Source: an uncultured Lachnospira sp. (GTDB taxonomy: Bacteria; Bacillota; Clostridia; Lachnospirales; Lachnospiraceae). Taken from it: a stretch of 12,385 nucleotides of DNA. The notes beneath the pieces were generated by a model, which saw only the letters and a list, made by a program, of their open reading frames with translations, had not been told where the DNA came from and made no database searches. Every line of letters begins with the position of its first letter. The stretch's first letter is position 1. Shown in pieces: positions 1 to 7,526 of the stretch. Location of the stretch: the NCBI GenBank assembly GCA_934358235.1, contig CAKRKK010000054.1, positions 1-12,385 on the forward strand, given 5' to 3'. The position numbers and the translations under genes were made by a program.

Positions 1-424
1 CAGAGGCTTTCTTGTTATCACACGTAACATTATAAGCCACAGGTTCATTAGCATCATGCGATACTCTGAAGCTATGTATTGTCAGGTCCTTAATCTTCGT
101 ATCAGAATCAGCATTTATAGTATTATAATAAACGCTGTCGATTTCTCCAAGACTTGTTGCTGATGCTATGCCATCTATAGTTCCCGGTGTTGAATATATA
201 GGTATCCCATCTTTTCTTGACATAACTCCAAGTCCCTTAATGTGATCTATATGTTCGTGAGTAACAAATACCGCATCTATATCCTTAAGTGACAGATCTA
301 TACTGTTAAGTCCTTCTTCTATTTTCTTTCTGCTTATTCCGGCATCTATAAGTATATGTGTATCATCAGAGCCAACATATATACAATTTCCGCTGCTACC
401 GCTTGCAATCGGCATCATTCTCAT
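1..424 (-). CDS. walJ: WalJ/YycJ-type MBL-fold metallo-hydrolase, N-terminal part
   Basis: Partial gene: 141 N-terminal residues are present and the rest lies beyond the left edge (family members are about 260-270 residues). The metallo-beta-lactamase fold is shown by the metal-binding motif THEHIDH (H56, H58, D60, H61), by the early LIDAGIS strand-turn (D27) and by SHDANEP around H123/D124, which matches the SHDA-x-EP signature of the WalJ/YycJ subgroup. Family knowledge: Bacillus YycJ/WalJ is linked to the WalRK cell-wall system and to 5'-3' exonuclease activity in mismatch repair. Here it is not beside walRK but is the last visible gene of a polA-coaE-FtsA-like operon, which favours a DNA-processing role (inference). 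The chosen ATG has a GAGG ribosome-binding site six bases upstream. The in-frame ATG at 436 overlaps that site and is rejected. The gap to the preceding stop codon is 49 bp. Confidence 0.85.
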   Translation of the reverse strand, partial: MRMMPIASGSSGNCIYVGSDDTHILIDAGISRKKIEEGLNSIDLSLKDIDAVFVTHEHIDHIKGLGVMSRKDGIPIYSTPGTIDGIASATSLGEIDSVYYNTINADSDTKIKDLTIHSFRVSHDANEPVAYNVTCDNKKAS

Positions 425-473
425 ATTAATCCTCATTTCTGTGTACGCTTTATAGTATAATCCTTTGTTCGAA

Positions 474-2555
474 TTATTCCCAATATATTTTGACAACATC
501 ACCATCTTTAATTATGGCAGTATATTCACACCTTTCTCCATTAAGAAGAATAACGATATTCCCCTTAGGACTAGATAAATCAAAATTATAGAACTGGAAT
601 AAATCAACAAGAATATAATCACTTCTTCCTGAAAGTGTAACTGGTTCGTTATTAACAATAATAGTAATGCTTCTTATAACTTTGTTTTCCTGTGAAGTTT
701 CAACAGTATTATCCTCAATGCTGTCATTACTCATATTTTTATTGTAAATATTTATTTCTGCATTTACTTCATCAGTCTCTGCTGCATTTTTAGTGCTTAC
801 ACTCTTTTCTGTAAAGCTGACCGTAAAGTTTTCATATACCTTAGTCTGCTTATCTGATGGCATATTATTAACAAAAATGTCATATCTTGTGTAATCGAGA
901 TCCATAAATGTAAAAAGCTGTTCTACTGTATAGAAATTCTCTATCCGTACAGCATCACCATTTCTTATGTCATAAAACTCTGACTTCAGTTCGCCATTAA
1001 CATAAGCAAATCTTGGACACACTATACTTTTCCCATTAACCTCAAAGGTTATATCTGAGCCAAACTCATCAATCTGTCCTAGGGTTAAGGCTGCTGCTTC
1101 ACCAATCGTAGATTCTTCAACATATATTGTATCATTCTGTGCAATCGGAGTGTTAAGACTTGCAGCTTCCCTGTTAAGTGTAATAACCGCACCCTCACCC
1201 GGAAGTCCTCTTACAAGCCTGGTTTTGCCATTAAGCATATATTCTATTTCCCTGCCTCGTCTTGGAAACAGCTTTTCATTAGGATACCCTATCTGCATTA
1301 TAGCGTCAAATACAGTCAGCTTGTTATTATCATAAAGCTTTATTCTTTCATTATTTACATTAACAAATATAAACTTGTTCTTCTGCGTATAATAGTTAGT
1401 ACATATACCAACTGGTGTTACATATAAAGAATCCTTTTCAAAGCCTTCGACATTAAAATCAACAGTTGTAAGTACTTCCTTACCTCGTATGGCAACTCTT
1501 TCAGGTGCTATTGACAGATCCGCTGCAAGGTGTTTTACATAACCTGGCATTTTTCCGCCACCGCCAACAACAAACACAGCATTTACAGGCTTCCCACCAT
1601 TAAGCTCTATGATCCTGTCTGCTGTTTCCTTAGCCATATTAGCTATTGAAGCATCTGCGATTTCCTGGATTTCACTTGATGACACCTTCTGTTCAAGCCC
1701 CATAATATCCTTAAATACAACTGTATCATTATCTTTGCTGCTTGCTGCTATTTTAATATTCTCGGCAGTATTAAAGTCCACAAGATAATTCTTAGCTATC
1801 TTCTCTGTTATTTCATCTCCTGCAAGCGGTATCATTCCATATGCAACTATGCTTCCATCCTTTGTAATACATATATCTGATGTTCCAGCCCCCACATCCA
1901 CAAGGCATATATTAAGAAGTCTGTATTGCTCTGGTATAGCTATATTCATAGAGGCAATAGGCTCTAAGGTAAGCGAAGCAACATTAAGACCGGCGTATTC
2001 TACTGCTTCATATAAGCCATCAACTACCTCCTCAGGCAGAAATGTAGCTATAAGCTCAACATATATTTTTCTTGCCTTATGTCCTTCAAGATTACTTATA
2101 TCATAATCATTAAGCTGATATCTTATAGGTGTATTGCCTACACAATAAAACTTTTCTTTGCTTGAGCCGTCATTTATCTTGTTATGTGCGTGTTCAACAG
2201 CAAGAAGATTAAGAGAATATATATCCTCCTGTGTCACTCTGGTTTCTTCTTCAAATTCATATTCTGCAGTAGAATTAACAGTTCTTAGTACTCGTCCGGC
2301 AGCCGCTATACATACATCCTTAAGATTACTATTAAGCTGGCTTTCAAGCGAAAGTTTAACCTGTCTTATTGTATCTCCAACCTTATATATATCATGAATC
2401 TGTCCATCCAGCATAGAACGCGTTGTATGCAGCTTTTCTGCCATTGCAGCTATCTTGAACCTTCCATATTCAAGATAACCTACCACACCAACTACACTTC
2501 GTGTACCTATATCAAGTCCAAATACATAATTGTTTGTATTCTTATCCTTATCCAT
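474..2555 (-). CDS. FtsA-like actin-fold protein with C-terminal beta-grasp-like repeats
   Basis: A 693-residue protein; FtsA proper is about 420. The N-terminal ~390 residues form a FtsA/PilM-type actin-fold ATPase. They contain phosphate-1 GLDIGTRSVVG (13-23), an SHS2/1C-like insert at about 85-175, phosphate-2 LVDVGAGTSDICI (218-230) and the adenosine motif VFVVGGGGKMPGY (327-339). The rest is not FtsA. Three segments (about 394-480, 503-582, 627-693) each read as strand-strand-helix-strand, and each has a closing turn of the type NDTIYV, NGDAVRI or DGDVVKI, like ubiquitin-like/ThiS beta-grasp folds. An Asn/Glu/Ser-rich linker (about 583-626) precedes the third. The amphipathic C-terminal membrane helix of FtsA is absent. 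An AGAGGA ribosome-binding site lies seven bases before the ATG, and the start is 23 bp after the coaE stop. Automatic pipelines would probably call this FtsA. The context (polA, coaE, walJ, no ftsZ) suggests a paralogue with a different job, which is an inference. Confidence 0.8.
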   Translation of the reverse strand: MDKDKNTNNYVFGLDIGTRSVVGVVGYLEYGRFKIAAMAEKLHTTRSMLDGQIHDIYKVGDTIRQVKLSLESQLNSNLKDVCIAAAGRVLRTVNSTAEYEFEEETRVTQEDIYSLNLLAVEHAHNKINDGSSKEKFYCVGNTPIRYQLNDYDISNLEGHKARKIYVELIATFLPEEVVDGLYEAVEYAGLNVASLTLEPIASMNIAIPEQYRLLNICLVDVGAGTSDICITKDGSIVAYGMIPLAGDEITEKIAKNYLVDFNTAENIKIAASSKDNDTVVFKDIMGLEQKVSSSEIQEIADASIANMAKETADRIIELNGGKPVNAVFVVGGGGKMPGYVKHLAADLSIAPERVAIRGKEVLTTVDFNVEGFEKDSLYVTPVGICTNYYTQKNKFIFVNVNNERIKLYDNNKLTVFDAIMQIGYPNEKLFPRRGREIEYMLNGKTRLVRGLPGEGAVITLNREAASLNTPIAQNDTIYVEESTIGEAAALTLGQIDEFGSDITFEVNGKSIVCPRFAYVNGELKSEFYDIRNGDAVRIENFYTVEQLFTFMDLDYTRYDIFVNNMPSDKQTKVYENFTVSFTEKSVSTKNAAETDEVNAEINIYNKNMSNDSIEDNTVETSQENKVIRSITIIVNNEPVTLSGRSDYILVDLFQFYNFDLSSPKGNIVILLNGERCEYTAIIKDGDVVKIYWE

Positions 2556-2578
2556 ATCAGTTCCTCTTATAATCGTTT

Positions 2579-3169
2579 TTATTTATCTAACAGCTTTCTT
2601 ATTTCTTCAAATGTTCTGTTTATATCACCACTGTTATCTATACAATAATCACACTTATCAATCAGCTCTTCTTTAGATTTCTGGCTTGCAAATATATTAT
2701 CGATTTTTTCATCCGGATATCCCCGGTTTTCCTTAAGGCGTTTCCTTCGTATATCTTCATCTGCATCTATATACCACACTTCATCTAAGAACACATCATA
2801 ATGGTCATCAATAAGCAGTGCTGCTTCAACAAAGGTGTAATCAAGCTCATCAGCTATTCGGTTATTGGTAACTTTATTGATTATTTCCTGCTTTACAAGT
2901 GGATGAACTATACTATCAAGTACTGCCCTTTTGTTTGCATTTGCAAATATAATATCTGCAAGAGCTTTTTTGTTTATTTCACCGGCTTTGTCAAGAATGG
3001 CATCGCCAAAAAGTAATGTAATCATCTCATATGCTTTACTACCCTTATAATAAAGTCCCTTGGCTACATCATCTGCCATAATAACTTCACATTTGTAATT
3101 ATCTGCCAGAAACTTAAGCACAGCCGATTTTCCTGCGCCTATTCCTCCTGTTATTCCTATAACTCTCAT
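2579..3169 (-). CDS. coaE: Dephospho-CoA kinase
   Basis: 196 residues, the normal size for the family. It catalyses the last step of coenzyme A synthesis, ATP-dependent phosphorylation of the ribose 3'-hydroxyl of dephospho-CoA, in the cytosol. The P-loop GGIGAGKS is at 8-15 and the conserved Asp pair ADD at 32-34 (catalytic-base region). IVHPLV at 87-92 is the family's I-x-HP motif, and the lid region contains RRKRLKENRG (141-150) and a downstream ASQ (161-163). The segment FVEAALLIDDHYD (113-125) sits where the family has its acidic substrate-side motif. The start is fixed by the P-loop position, although only a weak purine-rich ribosome-binding site (AAGAAGA) precedes it, so translation may depend partly on coupling with polA, whose stop is 36 bp upstream. 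Placement after polA is common in Firmicutes. No defect was seen. Confidence 0.95.
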   Translation of the reverse strand: MRVIGITGGIGAGKSAVLKFLADNYKCEVIMADDVAKGLYYKGSKAYEMITLLFGDAILDKAGEINKKALADIIFANANKRAVLDSIVHPLVKQEIINKVTNNRIADELDYTFVEAALLIDDHYDVFLDEVWYIDADEDIRRKRLKENRGYPDEKIDNIFASQKSKEELIDKCDYCIDNSGDINRTFEEIRKLLDK

Positions 3170-3205
3170 TACTTATCTTCTTTCCCAGTCATCTTATATG
3201 CCTGT

Positions 3206-5863
3206 TTAGTGTGCTTCAAGCCAGTTACTACCCTGCTTTATATCAATTTCTAATGGCACCCTGAGGCTGGCTGCCTCCTTCATTCCTTTAGTAAGAATAT
3301 CCTTAACTATTTCTATCTCATCCTTTGCAGTTTCAACTAAAAGTTCATCATGGACCTGTAATATAAGCCTTGACTTTAATCCCTGCTCTTTTAATGCCTT
3401 ACTTACCCTTATCATAGCAAGCTTAATAATATCTGCCGCCGTTCCCTGAATAGGTGCATTCATAGCAACACGTTCACCAAATGAACGCTGCATATAGTTA
3501 CTTGAGGCAAGCTCTGGAATTTCCCTTCTTCTGTTAAACATAGTAAGTGAGTATCCTTTTTCCTTTGCCGAGGCAACAAGCCCATCTATAAAGGCTTTTA
3601 TATCAGGATAAGACGCAAAATATTTATCTATATACGCTTTAGCCTCATTAGGTGTAATGCTTAGATCCTGACTTAAGCCAAACGAGCTCATCCCATATAT
3701 TATACCAAAATTTACAGCTTTAGCGTTACTTCTTTGCAAAGGTGTAACCTCATCTATTGGCGTATTGAACACCTCTGCAGCCGTAGCCCTATGAATATCT
3801 GCTGATGAATTATAGGCTTCTATAAGCTTCTCATCCTTTGACATATGCGCAAGAATTCTTAGTTCTATCTGGGAATAATCTGCATCAATAAACACATATC
3901 CATCCCTTGGAATGAATACCTTTCTTATAGCCTTTCCCATATCCATCCTGATAGGGATATTCTGAAGATTAGGTTCCGTACTGCTGATACGCCCTGTAGC
4001 TGTGATTGTCTGGTTAAATGTTCCGTGTATTCTTCCATCCTCACTTATATATGGCACCAGCCCTACTGCATAGGTCGAATTCAGTTTTGTAAGCTGGCGG
4101 TATTCCAGTATCTTTTTAACAACCGGATAATCTGGTGCAAGCTTATCTAATATATCAGCCGCTGTTGAATATCCACTCTTAGTCTTTTTGCCATTAGGCA
4201 TTCCGAGCTTTTCAAAAAGGATAACTCCAAGCTGCTTAGGCGAATTAATATTGAATTCTTCTCCTGCCGCCTCATATATTTCTTTTTCCAATACCGCTAT
4301 TTTATCTACAAGCACCCTGGAATAGTCTGAAAGTGCCTGCTTATCCACCTTTATTCCAAATCTTTGCATATCATAAAGAACGAATATAAGTGGCATTTCT
4401 ATTTTCTCGTACAGCTCATACATATCCTCCTGCTTAAGAATATCTGTTATAGAATTGCTGCATTTGTAATTGACATAGGCTGTAAGGCAGGCAAGCTTTA
4501 TAAGATTAGCATCTTCCTTTTCGCAGGCTTCTTTTATACTCTGTTTACCAATAAGCTCCTGTCTTGACATTACAAGCATAGATAAATACTCCTTAGAGAG
4601 TGCTTCATAATCGTATCTGTCATTATTAGGATGTATAAGGTATGCTGCAACTGCTATATCCATAAAGGAATGCTCATCAATATCATAGCCTTCAAATATA
4701 TGAAGATAATCCTTAAGATTATCAATTACAAGTGCCCTGTTAGCTGAGGCATTTATAAGTGCTACTGTCTTTTCAATAAGATAATTGGCAAGCACAAAGC
4801 CATATACAGGAATATAATATATATCTTCATCATTAAGTGCTATTGCTATTGCATACAATTCCTGTTCTGCCATTATGCTAAGACCTACCCTTTTGCCAGC
4901 ACAAACCTGCTTACAAGCTTTATCAAATACAGCTTCAACCTCTGACAAATCTGTAACACTTGTAAAATACTGATAGCATTCTGGCTCTGACTGGATATTA
5001 CCATCACATCTTTTAAGCATATTCTTAAAATCATACTTCTTAAACAGCTTATAGGATTCATCATTAAACATATTGTCAATAGAAGCATCTGTTACGTTGT
5101 AATCAATATCAACATCAATCTTTATTTCTGACAGAAATCTGCTAAGCCTTATCTGTTCAACATTTTCAGATACAGACTTTCTGGCTTTAGGAGGCTTAAG
5201 CTCTTCTATATGCTCAAATATGTTATCTATGTTGTGATACTGTACAATAAGTGCAGATGCTGTCTTTGGTCCAATACCCGGTGCTCCGGGTATGTTATCT
5301 GAGGAATCCCCCATAAGTGCCTTCATATCAATGAATTCTGATGGAGTAACACCATAAAGCTTTACTACATCCTCTGGATAATAATCTTCGACCTCAGTAA
5401 CACCTTTTTTTGTTTTTGGTATTCTTATTTTTATTTTATCATCTGCTAACTGCAAAAGATCCCTGTCACCTGATACAATAGATACCTCTAGTCCATTCTT
5501 TTGTGAATTCTTGGCAATTGTTCCAAGAAGATCATCTGCTTCAAAGCCTTCTTTCTCAACTATTTTTATATTCATAGCATTAAGCAGCTCCTTCATAAGC
5601 GGAACCTGCTGCTTAAGCTCTGGAAGCATAGGCTTTCTTGTTCCCTTATAATCAGCATAGGTGTTGTGTCTGAAGGTTGGTGCACTTAAATCAAATGCAA
5701 CAGTTACATAGTCTGGTTTTTCATCATCTATAAACTTAAACATTATATTAAGAAAGCCATACATAGCATTAGTATGAATTCCTTCGCTATTAGTCAGGTC
5801 AGGTATACCATAAAATGCCCTGTTTAATATACTGTGTCCATCTATAAGTAAAAGCTTACTCAT
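3206..5863 (-). CDS. polA: DNA polymerase I, with degenerate 3'-5' exonuclease domain
   Basis: 885 residues, full length. It removes RNA primers and fills gaps during lagging-strand maturation and excision repair. An N-terminal 5'-nuclease (1 to about 290) carries FEADD (107-111), SGDRDLLQL (131-139) and the helix-hairpin-helix GAPGIGPKTA (193-202). The middle domain (about 295-480) is the 3'-5' exonuclease fold, but the Asp-x-Glu metal site is replaced by VGLSI (326-330), so proofreading is expected to be lost, as in Bacillus and Thermus Pol I. The polymerase domain is intact: TATGRISSTEPNLQNIP (621-637), motif A with catalytic D662 in DYSQIELR, motif B with R711, K715, F719 and Y723, and motif C QVHDE with H838/D839. 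A strong GGAGG ribosome-binding site precedes the ATG. The stop of the zinc-finger gene is 42 bp upstream and coaE begins 36 bp downstream, so this is the second gene of the operon. Confidence 0.98.
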   Translation of the reverse strand: MSKLLLIDGHSILNRAFYGIPDLTNSEGIHTNAMYGFLNIMFKFIDDEKPDYVTVAFDLSAPTFRHNTYADYKGTRKPMLPELKQQVPLMKELLNAMNIKIVEKEGFEADDLLGTIAKNSQKNGLEVSIVSGDRDLLQLADDKIKIRIPKTKKGVTEVEDYYPEDVVKLYGVTPSEFIDMKALMGDSSDNIPGAPGIGPKTASALIVQYHNIDNIFEHIEELKPPKARKSVSENVEQIRLSRFLSEIKIDVDIDYNVTDASIDNMFNDESYKLFKKYDFKNMLKRCDGNIQSEPECYQYFTSVTDLSEVEAVFDKACKQVCAGKRVGLSIMAEQELYAIAIALNDEDIYYIPVYGFVLANYLIEKTVALINASANRALVIDNLKDYLHIFEGYDIDEHSFMDIAVAAYLIHPNNDRYDYEALSKEYLSMLVMSRQELIGKQSIKEACEKEDANLIKLACLTAYVNYKCSNSITDILKQEDMYELYEKIEMPLIFVLYDMQRFGIKVDKQALSDYSRVLVDKIAVLEKEIYEAAGEEFNINSPKQLGVILFEKLGMPNGKKTKSGYSTAADILDKLAPDYPVVKKILEYRQLTKLNSTYAVGLVPYISEDGRIHGTFNQTITATGRISSTEPNLQNIPIRMDMGKAIRKVFIPRDGYVFIDADYSQIELRILAHMSKDEKLIEAYNSSADIHRATAAEVFNTPIDEVTPLQRSNAKAVNFGIIYGMSSFGLSQDLSITPNEAKAYIDKYFASYPDIKAFIDGLVASAKEKGYSLTMFNRRREIPELASSNYMQRSFGERVAMNAPIQGTAADIIKLAMIRVSKALKEQGLKSRLILQVHDELLVETAKDEIEIVKDILTKGMKEAASLRVPLEIDIKQGSNWLEAH

Positions 5864-5905
5864 ATCAATCCTCCATTCTTATCTGTATAAATAGCAGCAA
5901 TACTT

Positions 5906-6274
5906 TTAATAAAATCTTATTATAATACATAGCAAAAGCATTAATATCATTATTAAATCAATAGAGCCATATAATATGCGCATGTTCCGATTCCATTCCC
6001 GCGTTTTATTACACCGCTCTATGCTATTTTTTAGTTTTAGCTCTACCAGAGCTTTAAAATCATATGATTCAATACAGCTTTTAATTTCAGACGATAGTTT
6101 GTTCTCATTATAATCCTCATCCAAGCCATATGAAACAATGTAATATATTTCCAATTCTTCCTTACAATCATCACAATGCAGAATATGATTTATGAACGCT
6201 TCCTCCTGTTTTAAGGAAAGTCTGCCTTTATCATAATCTTTTATCATTTTCTGATAATTCTTACATACATTCAT
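5906..6274 (-). CDS. Zinc-finger (zf-HC2/anti-sigma-like) small membrane protein
   Basis: A 122-residue protein at the head of the polA operon. The N-terminus resembles zinc-binding anti-sigma (ZAS/zf-HC2) modules: C4, then H30-x3-C34-x2-C37, followed by the helix KEELEIYY (38-45), in the order usual for these proteins. A charged middle (about 55-98) leads to one hydrophobic segment (about 100-119) next to the C-terminus, so the zinc finger probably faces the cytosol with a C-terminal anchor and almost no outer domain. A TTG at 6325 would extend the frame by 17 residues. The ATG at 6274 is preferred because it places the first Cys at position 4, as in the family, and has GGGG six bases upstream. 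No sigma-factor gene lies beside it, so a true anti-sigma role is doubtful. It could instead sense redox state or metal, or tether a partner. Function unknown. Confidence 0.75.
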   Translation of the reverse strand: MNVCKNYQKMIKDYDKGRLSLKQEEAFINHILHCDDCKEELEIYYIVSYGLDEDYNENKLSSEIKSCIESYDFKALVELKLKNSIERCNKTREWNRNMRILYGSIDLIMILMLLLCIIIRFY

Positions 6275-6382
6275 ATATTTCCCCATTCTTATACAGTTAT
6301 CAATTCCTTCTGATAACCAAGCCAACCTAAGGACAGACCTTCATAAAGCCGTAATAACTGCCACAGGTTTTCCTACCCGTTG

Positions 6383-6411
6383 ATTATAACAGAAAATGCA
6401 TAGACTTTCCA
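6383..6411 (-). promoter_or_regulatory. Promoter of the zinc-finger-polA-coaE-FtsA-like-walJ operon
   Basis: On the minus strand an extended -10 (TGT followed by TATAAT at 6388-6383) is preceded by a 17-bp spacer and a TGGAAA -35 (6411-6406; four of six consensus bases). It is the only good promoter seen between the terminator of the kinase gene and the next start codon. It would start transcription near 6376 and give a leader of about 100 nt. The -35 hexamer falls in the loop and 3' arm of that terminator hairpin. Confidence 0.65.
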
Positions 6412-6426
6412 TAGAAAGTCTATGCA
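6391..6426 (-). terminator. Intrinsic terminator of the antiporter-kinase operon
   Basis: A perfect 13-bp stem (6397-6409 with 6414-6426) closes a four-base loop. Read on the minus strand it is followed at once by TTTTCTGTT. It lies 57 bp after the kinase stop codon, so it should end that transcript. The stem is only moderately GC-rich but perfect. Confidence 0.8.
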
Positions 6427-6427
6427 C

Positions 6428-6471
6428 TTCAAATTTACCGCAAATTAATTTCAAATTCAATTCAAATTTAT
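6428..6471. repeat. Four tandem copies of an 11-bp unit, consensus TTCAAATTTAT
   Basis: Four contiguous 11-bp units start at 6428, 6439, 6450 and 6461. CAAATT is at the same place in all four, TTCAAATT in three, and the second unit begins CG instead of TT. The array occupies nearly all of the space between the kinase stop (6484) and the terminator hairpin (6426). With A/T tracts repeating every 11 bp, close to a helical turn, it should be intrinsically bent. It may equally be a neutral slippage product. Confidence 0.75.
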
Positions 6472-6483
6472 GCTCTGAATTTA

Positions 6484-7512
6484 CTACTCCTGCTTTTCGC
6501 GATTTATAACACGCAATATGAGATTAACCGCTTCATCTATACCATAGCTTGCACTATTTATACACAAATCATAATTGTATGCCTGTCCCCATACATTATT
6601 AGTATAGAATTTATAGTAACGTTCTCTCTTTTTATCAAACTTTACAAGTCTTTTAAGAGCTTTGGAATATGGTATATTTTCCAGCTCCATAATTCGCCTT
6701 GCTCTTTGTTCAACCGGTGCAGTAATAAACACACTTATATGTGGAATATTATTATTCTTTAATATAACATCTGCACATCGTCCTATAACGATAAAATCTT
6801 CTTTTTCTGCAAGCTCGCGAAGTATCTCGGATTCATTAAAGAACGCAGCATCTCCTGCCGGGAGTCCATGATTACGGCTGAATCTTCTTGCCTTTTCCGG
6901 CTGTATCATATCGTGGCTTAAATCAATCTTTGTACTTTTAAACCTGGCATCCTTTTCGGCATCTTTTCTTAATACAATATCCTTGAATATTTCAGCATCA
7001 TAATAATTAAGATGAAGCTTATCAGCTAATGCAAAGCCTATATCTGTACCAGCACTACCTTCTGTACGGCTTATACAGATTATCATTCTCTTATCATCAT
7101 TATGTCTATGAAGATTAGATACATTTAATTCACTTATTGCTGTATCAAGAATATCAACAGAATTAAATATATGTGGTATCTCAGCTATTTCCCTCAATAT
7201 GTTATTGTATTCAGTCATAAAAGCTGATTTCTGTTCTTTATCCTGAATAGTTCTTGCCATATTTCCAACAAGCGCAACCTCACTTCTTAAAGTATATCCA
7301 TGAGGATTGCTATATATAAGGGCACTCAGCTTGTCGATACATTTAGCCTTATCACCTATAAATACACGTCCAAGCTCTGAACCAACTGATTTATATACTC
7401 TCTCATCAAGGTCATATATCTTATTAGCAAGGTTTAAGGCAGTATTTTTAAGCTCCATAGCATTAACTGGAGTATTTTCATTATTAGTAGTATTTGTAGT
7501 ATTTTTACTCAT
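6484..7512 (-). CDS. Cytidylate-kinase-like protein with N-terminal extension
   Basis: 342 residues. The C-terminal ~200 belong to the cytidylate kinase-like family (Cytidylate_kin2). ICISRTEGSAGTDIG (145-159) is the family's modified P-loop, which lacks the canonical Lys. It is followed by the YYD strand-turn (170-172), FIVIGRCAD (240-248) and an Arg/Lys-rich lid leading into RERYYKFYT (295-303). The natural substrate of this family is not established. The N-terminal ~140 residues contain a short Asn/Thr-rich tail and then a mainly helical domain that I cannot assign. The ATG at 7512 is chosen because AGGAGG ends eight bases upstream. A GTG at 7521 overlaps that site and is rejected. The ribosome-binding site overlaps the TAG stop of the antiporter gene, so the two are probably translationally coupled. 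That pairing suggests a regulatory or nucleotide-dependent link to the transporter (inference). Confidence 0.8.
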   Translation of the reverse strand: MSKNTTNTTNNENTPVNAMELKNTALNLANKIYDLDERVYKSVGSELGRVFIGDKAKCIDKLSALIYSNPHGYTLRSEVALVGNMARTIQDKEQKSAFMTEYNNILREIAEIPHIFNSVDILDTAISELNVSNLHRHNDDKRMIICISRTEGSAGTDIGFALADKLHLNYYDAEIFKDIVLRKDAEKDARFKSTKIDLSHDMIQPEKARRFSRNHGLPAGDAAFFNESEILRELAEKEDFIVIGRCADVILKNNNIPHISVFITAPVEQRARRIMELENIPYSKALKRLVKFDKKRERYYKFYTNNVWGQAYNYDLCINSASYGIDEAVNLILRVINREKQE

Positions 7513-7520
7513 TATGCCCA

Positions 7521-7526
7521 CCTCCT
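7521..7526 (-). promoter_or_regulatory. Ribosome-binding site overlapping the antiporter stop codon
   Basis: AGGAGG (7526-7521 on the minus strand) shares two bases with the TAG stop (7527-7525) of the antiporter and lies eight bases before the ATG at 7512. It settles the kinase start and indicates coupled translation. Confidence 0.8.

Noticed and set aside
1849..2397. Plus-strand open frames of about 80 codons opposite the FtsA-like gene
   Set aside because: They lie fully inside a well-supported minus-strand gene, lack ribosome-binding sites and show no recognisable protein features.
6275..6325. Upstream TTG start that would add 17 residues to the zinc-finger protein
   Set aside because: The ATG at 6274 has a better-spaced ribosome-binding site and gives the family-typical N-terminus with Cys at position 4.
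6276..6376. Riboswitch or attenuator in the ~100-nt leader of the polA operon
   Set aside because: No known riboswitch core, no T-box sequence and no terminator hairpin were found; only a 4-bp AAGG/CCTT stem is visible.
7513..7521. GTG start of the kinase-like gene
   Set aside because: It overlaps the AGGAGG ribosome-binding site that serves the ATG at 7512.
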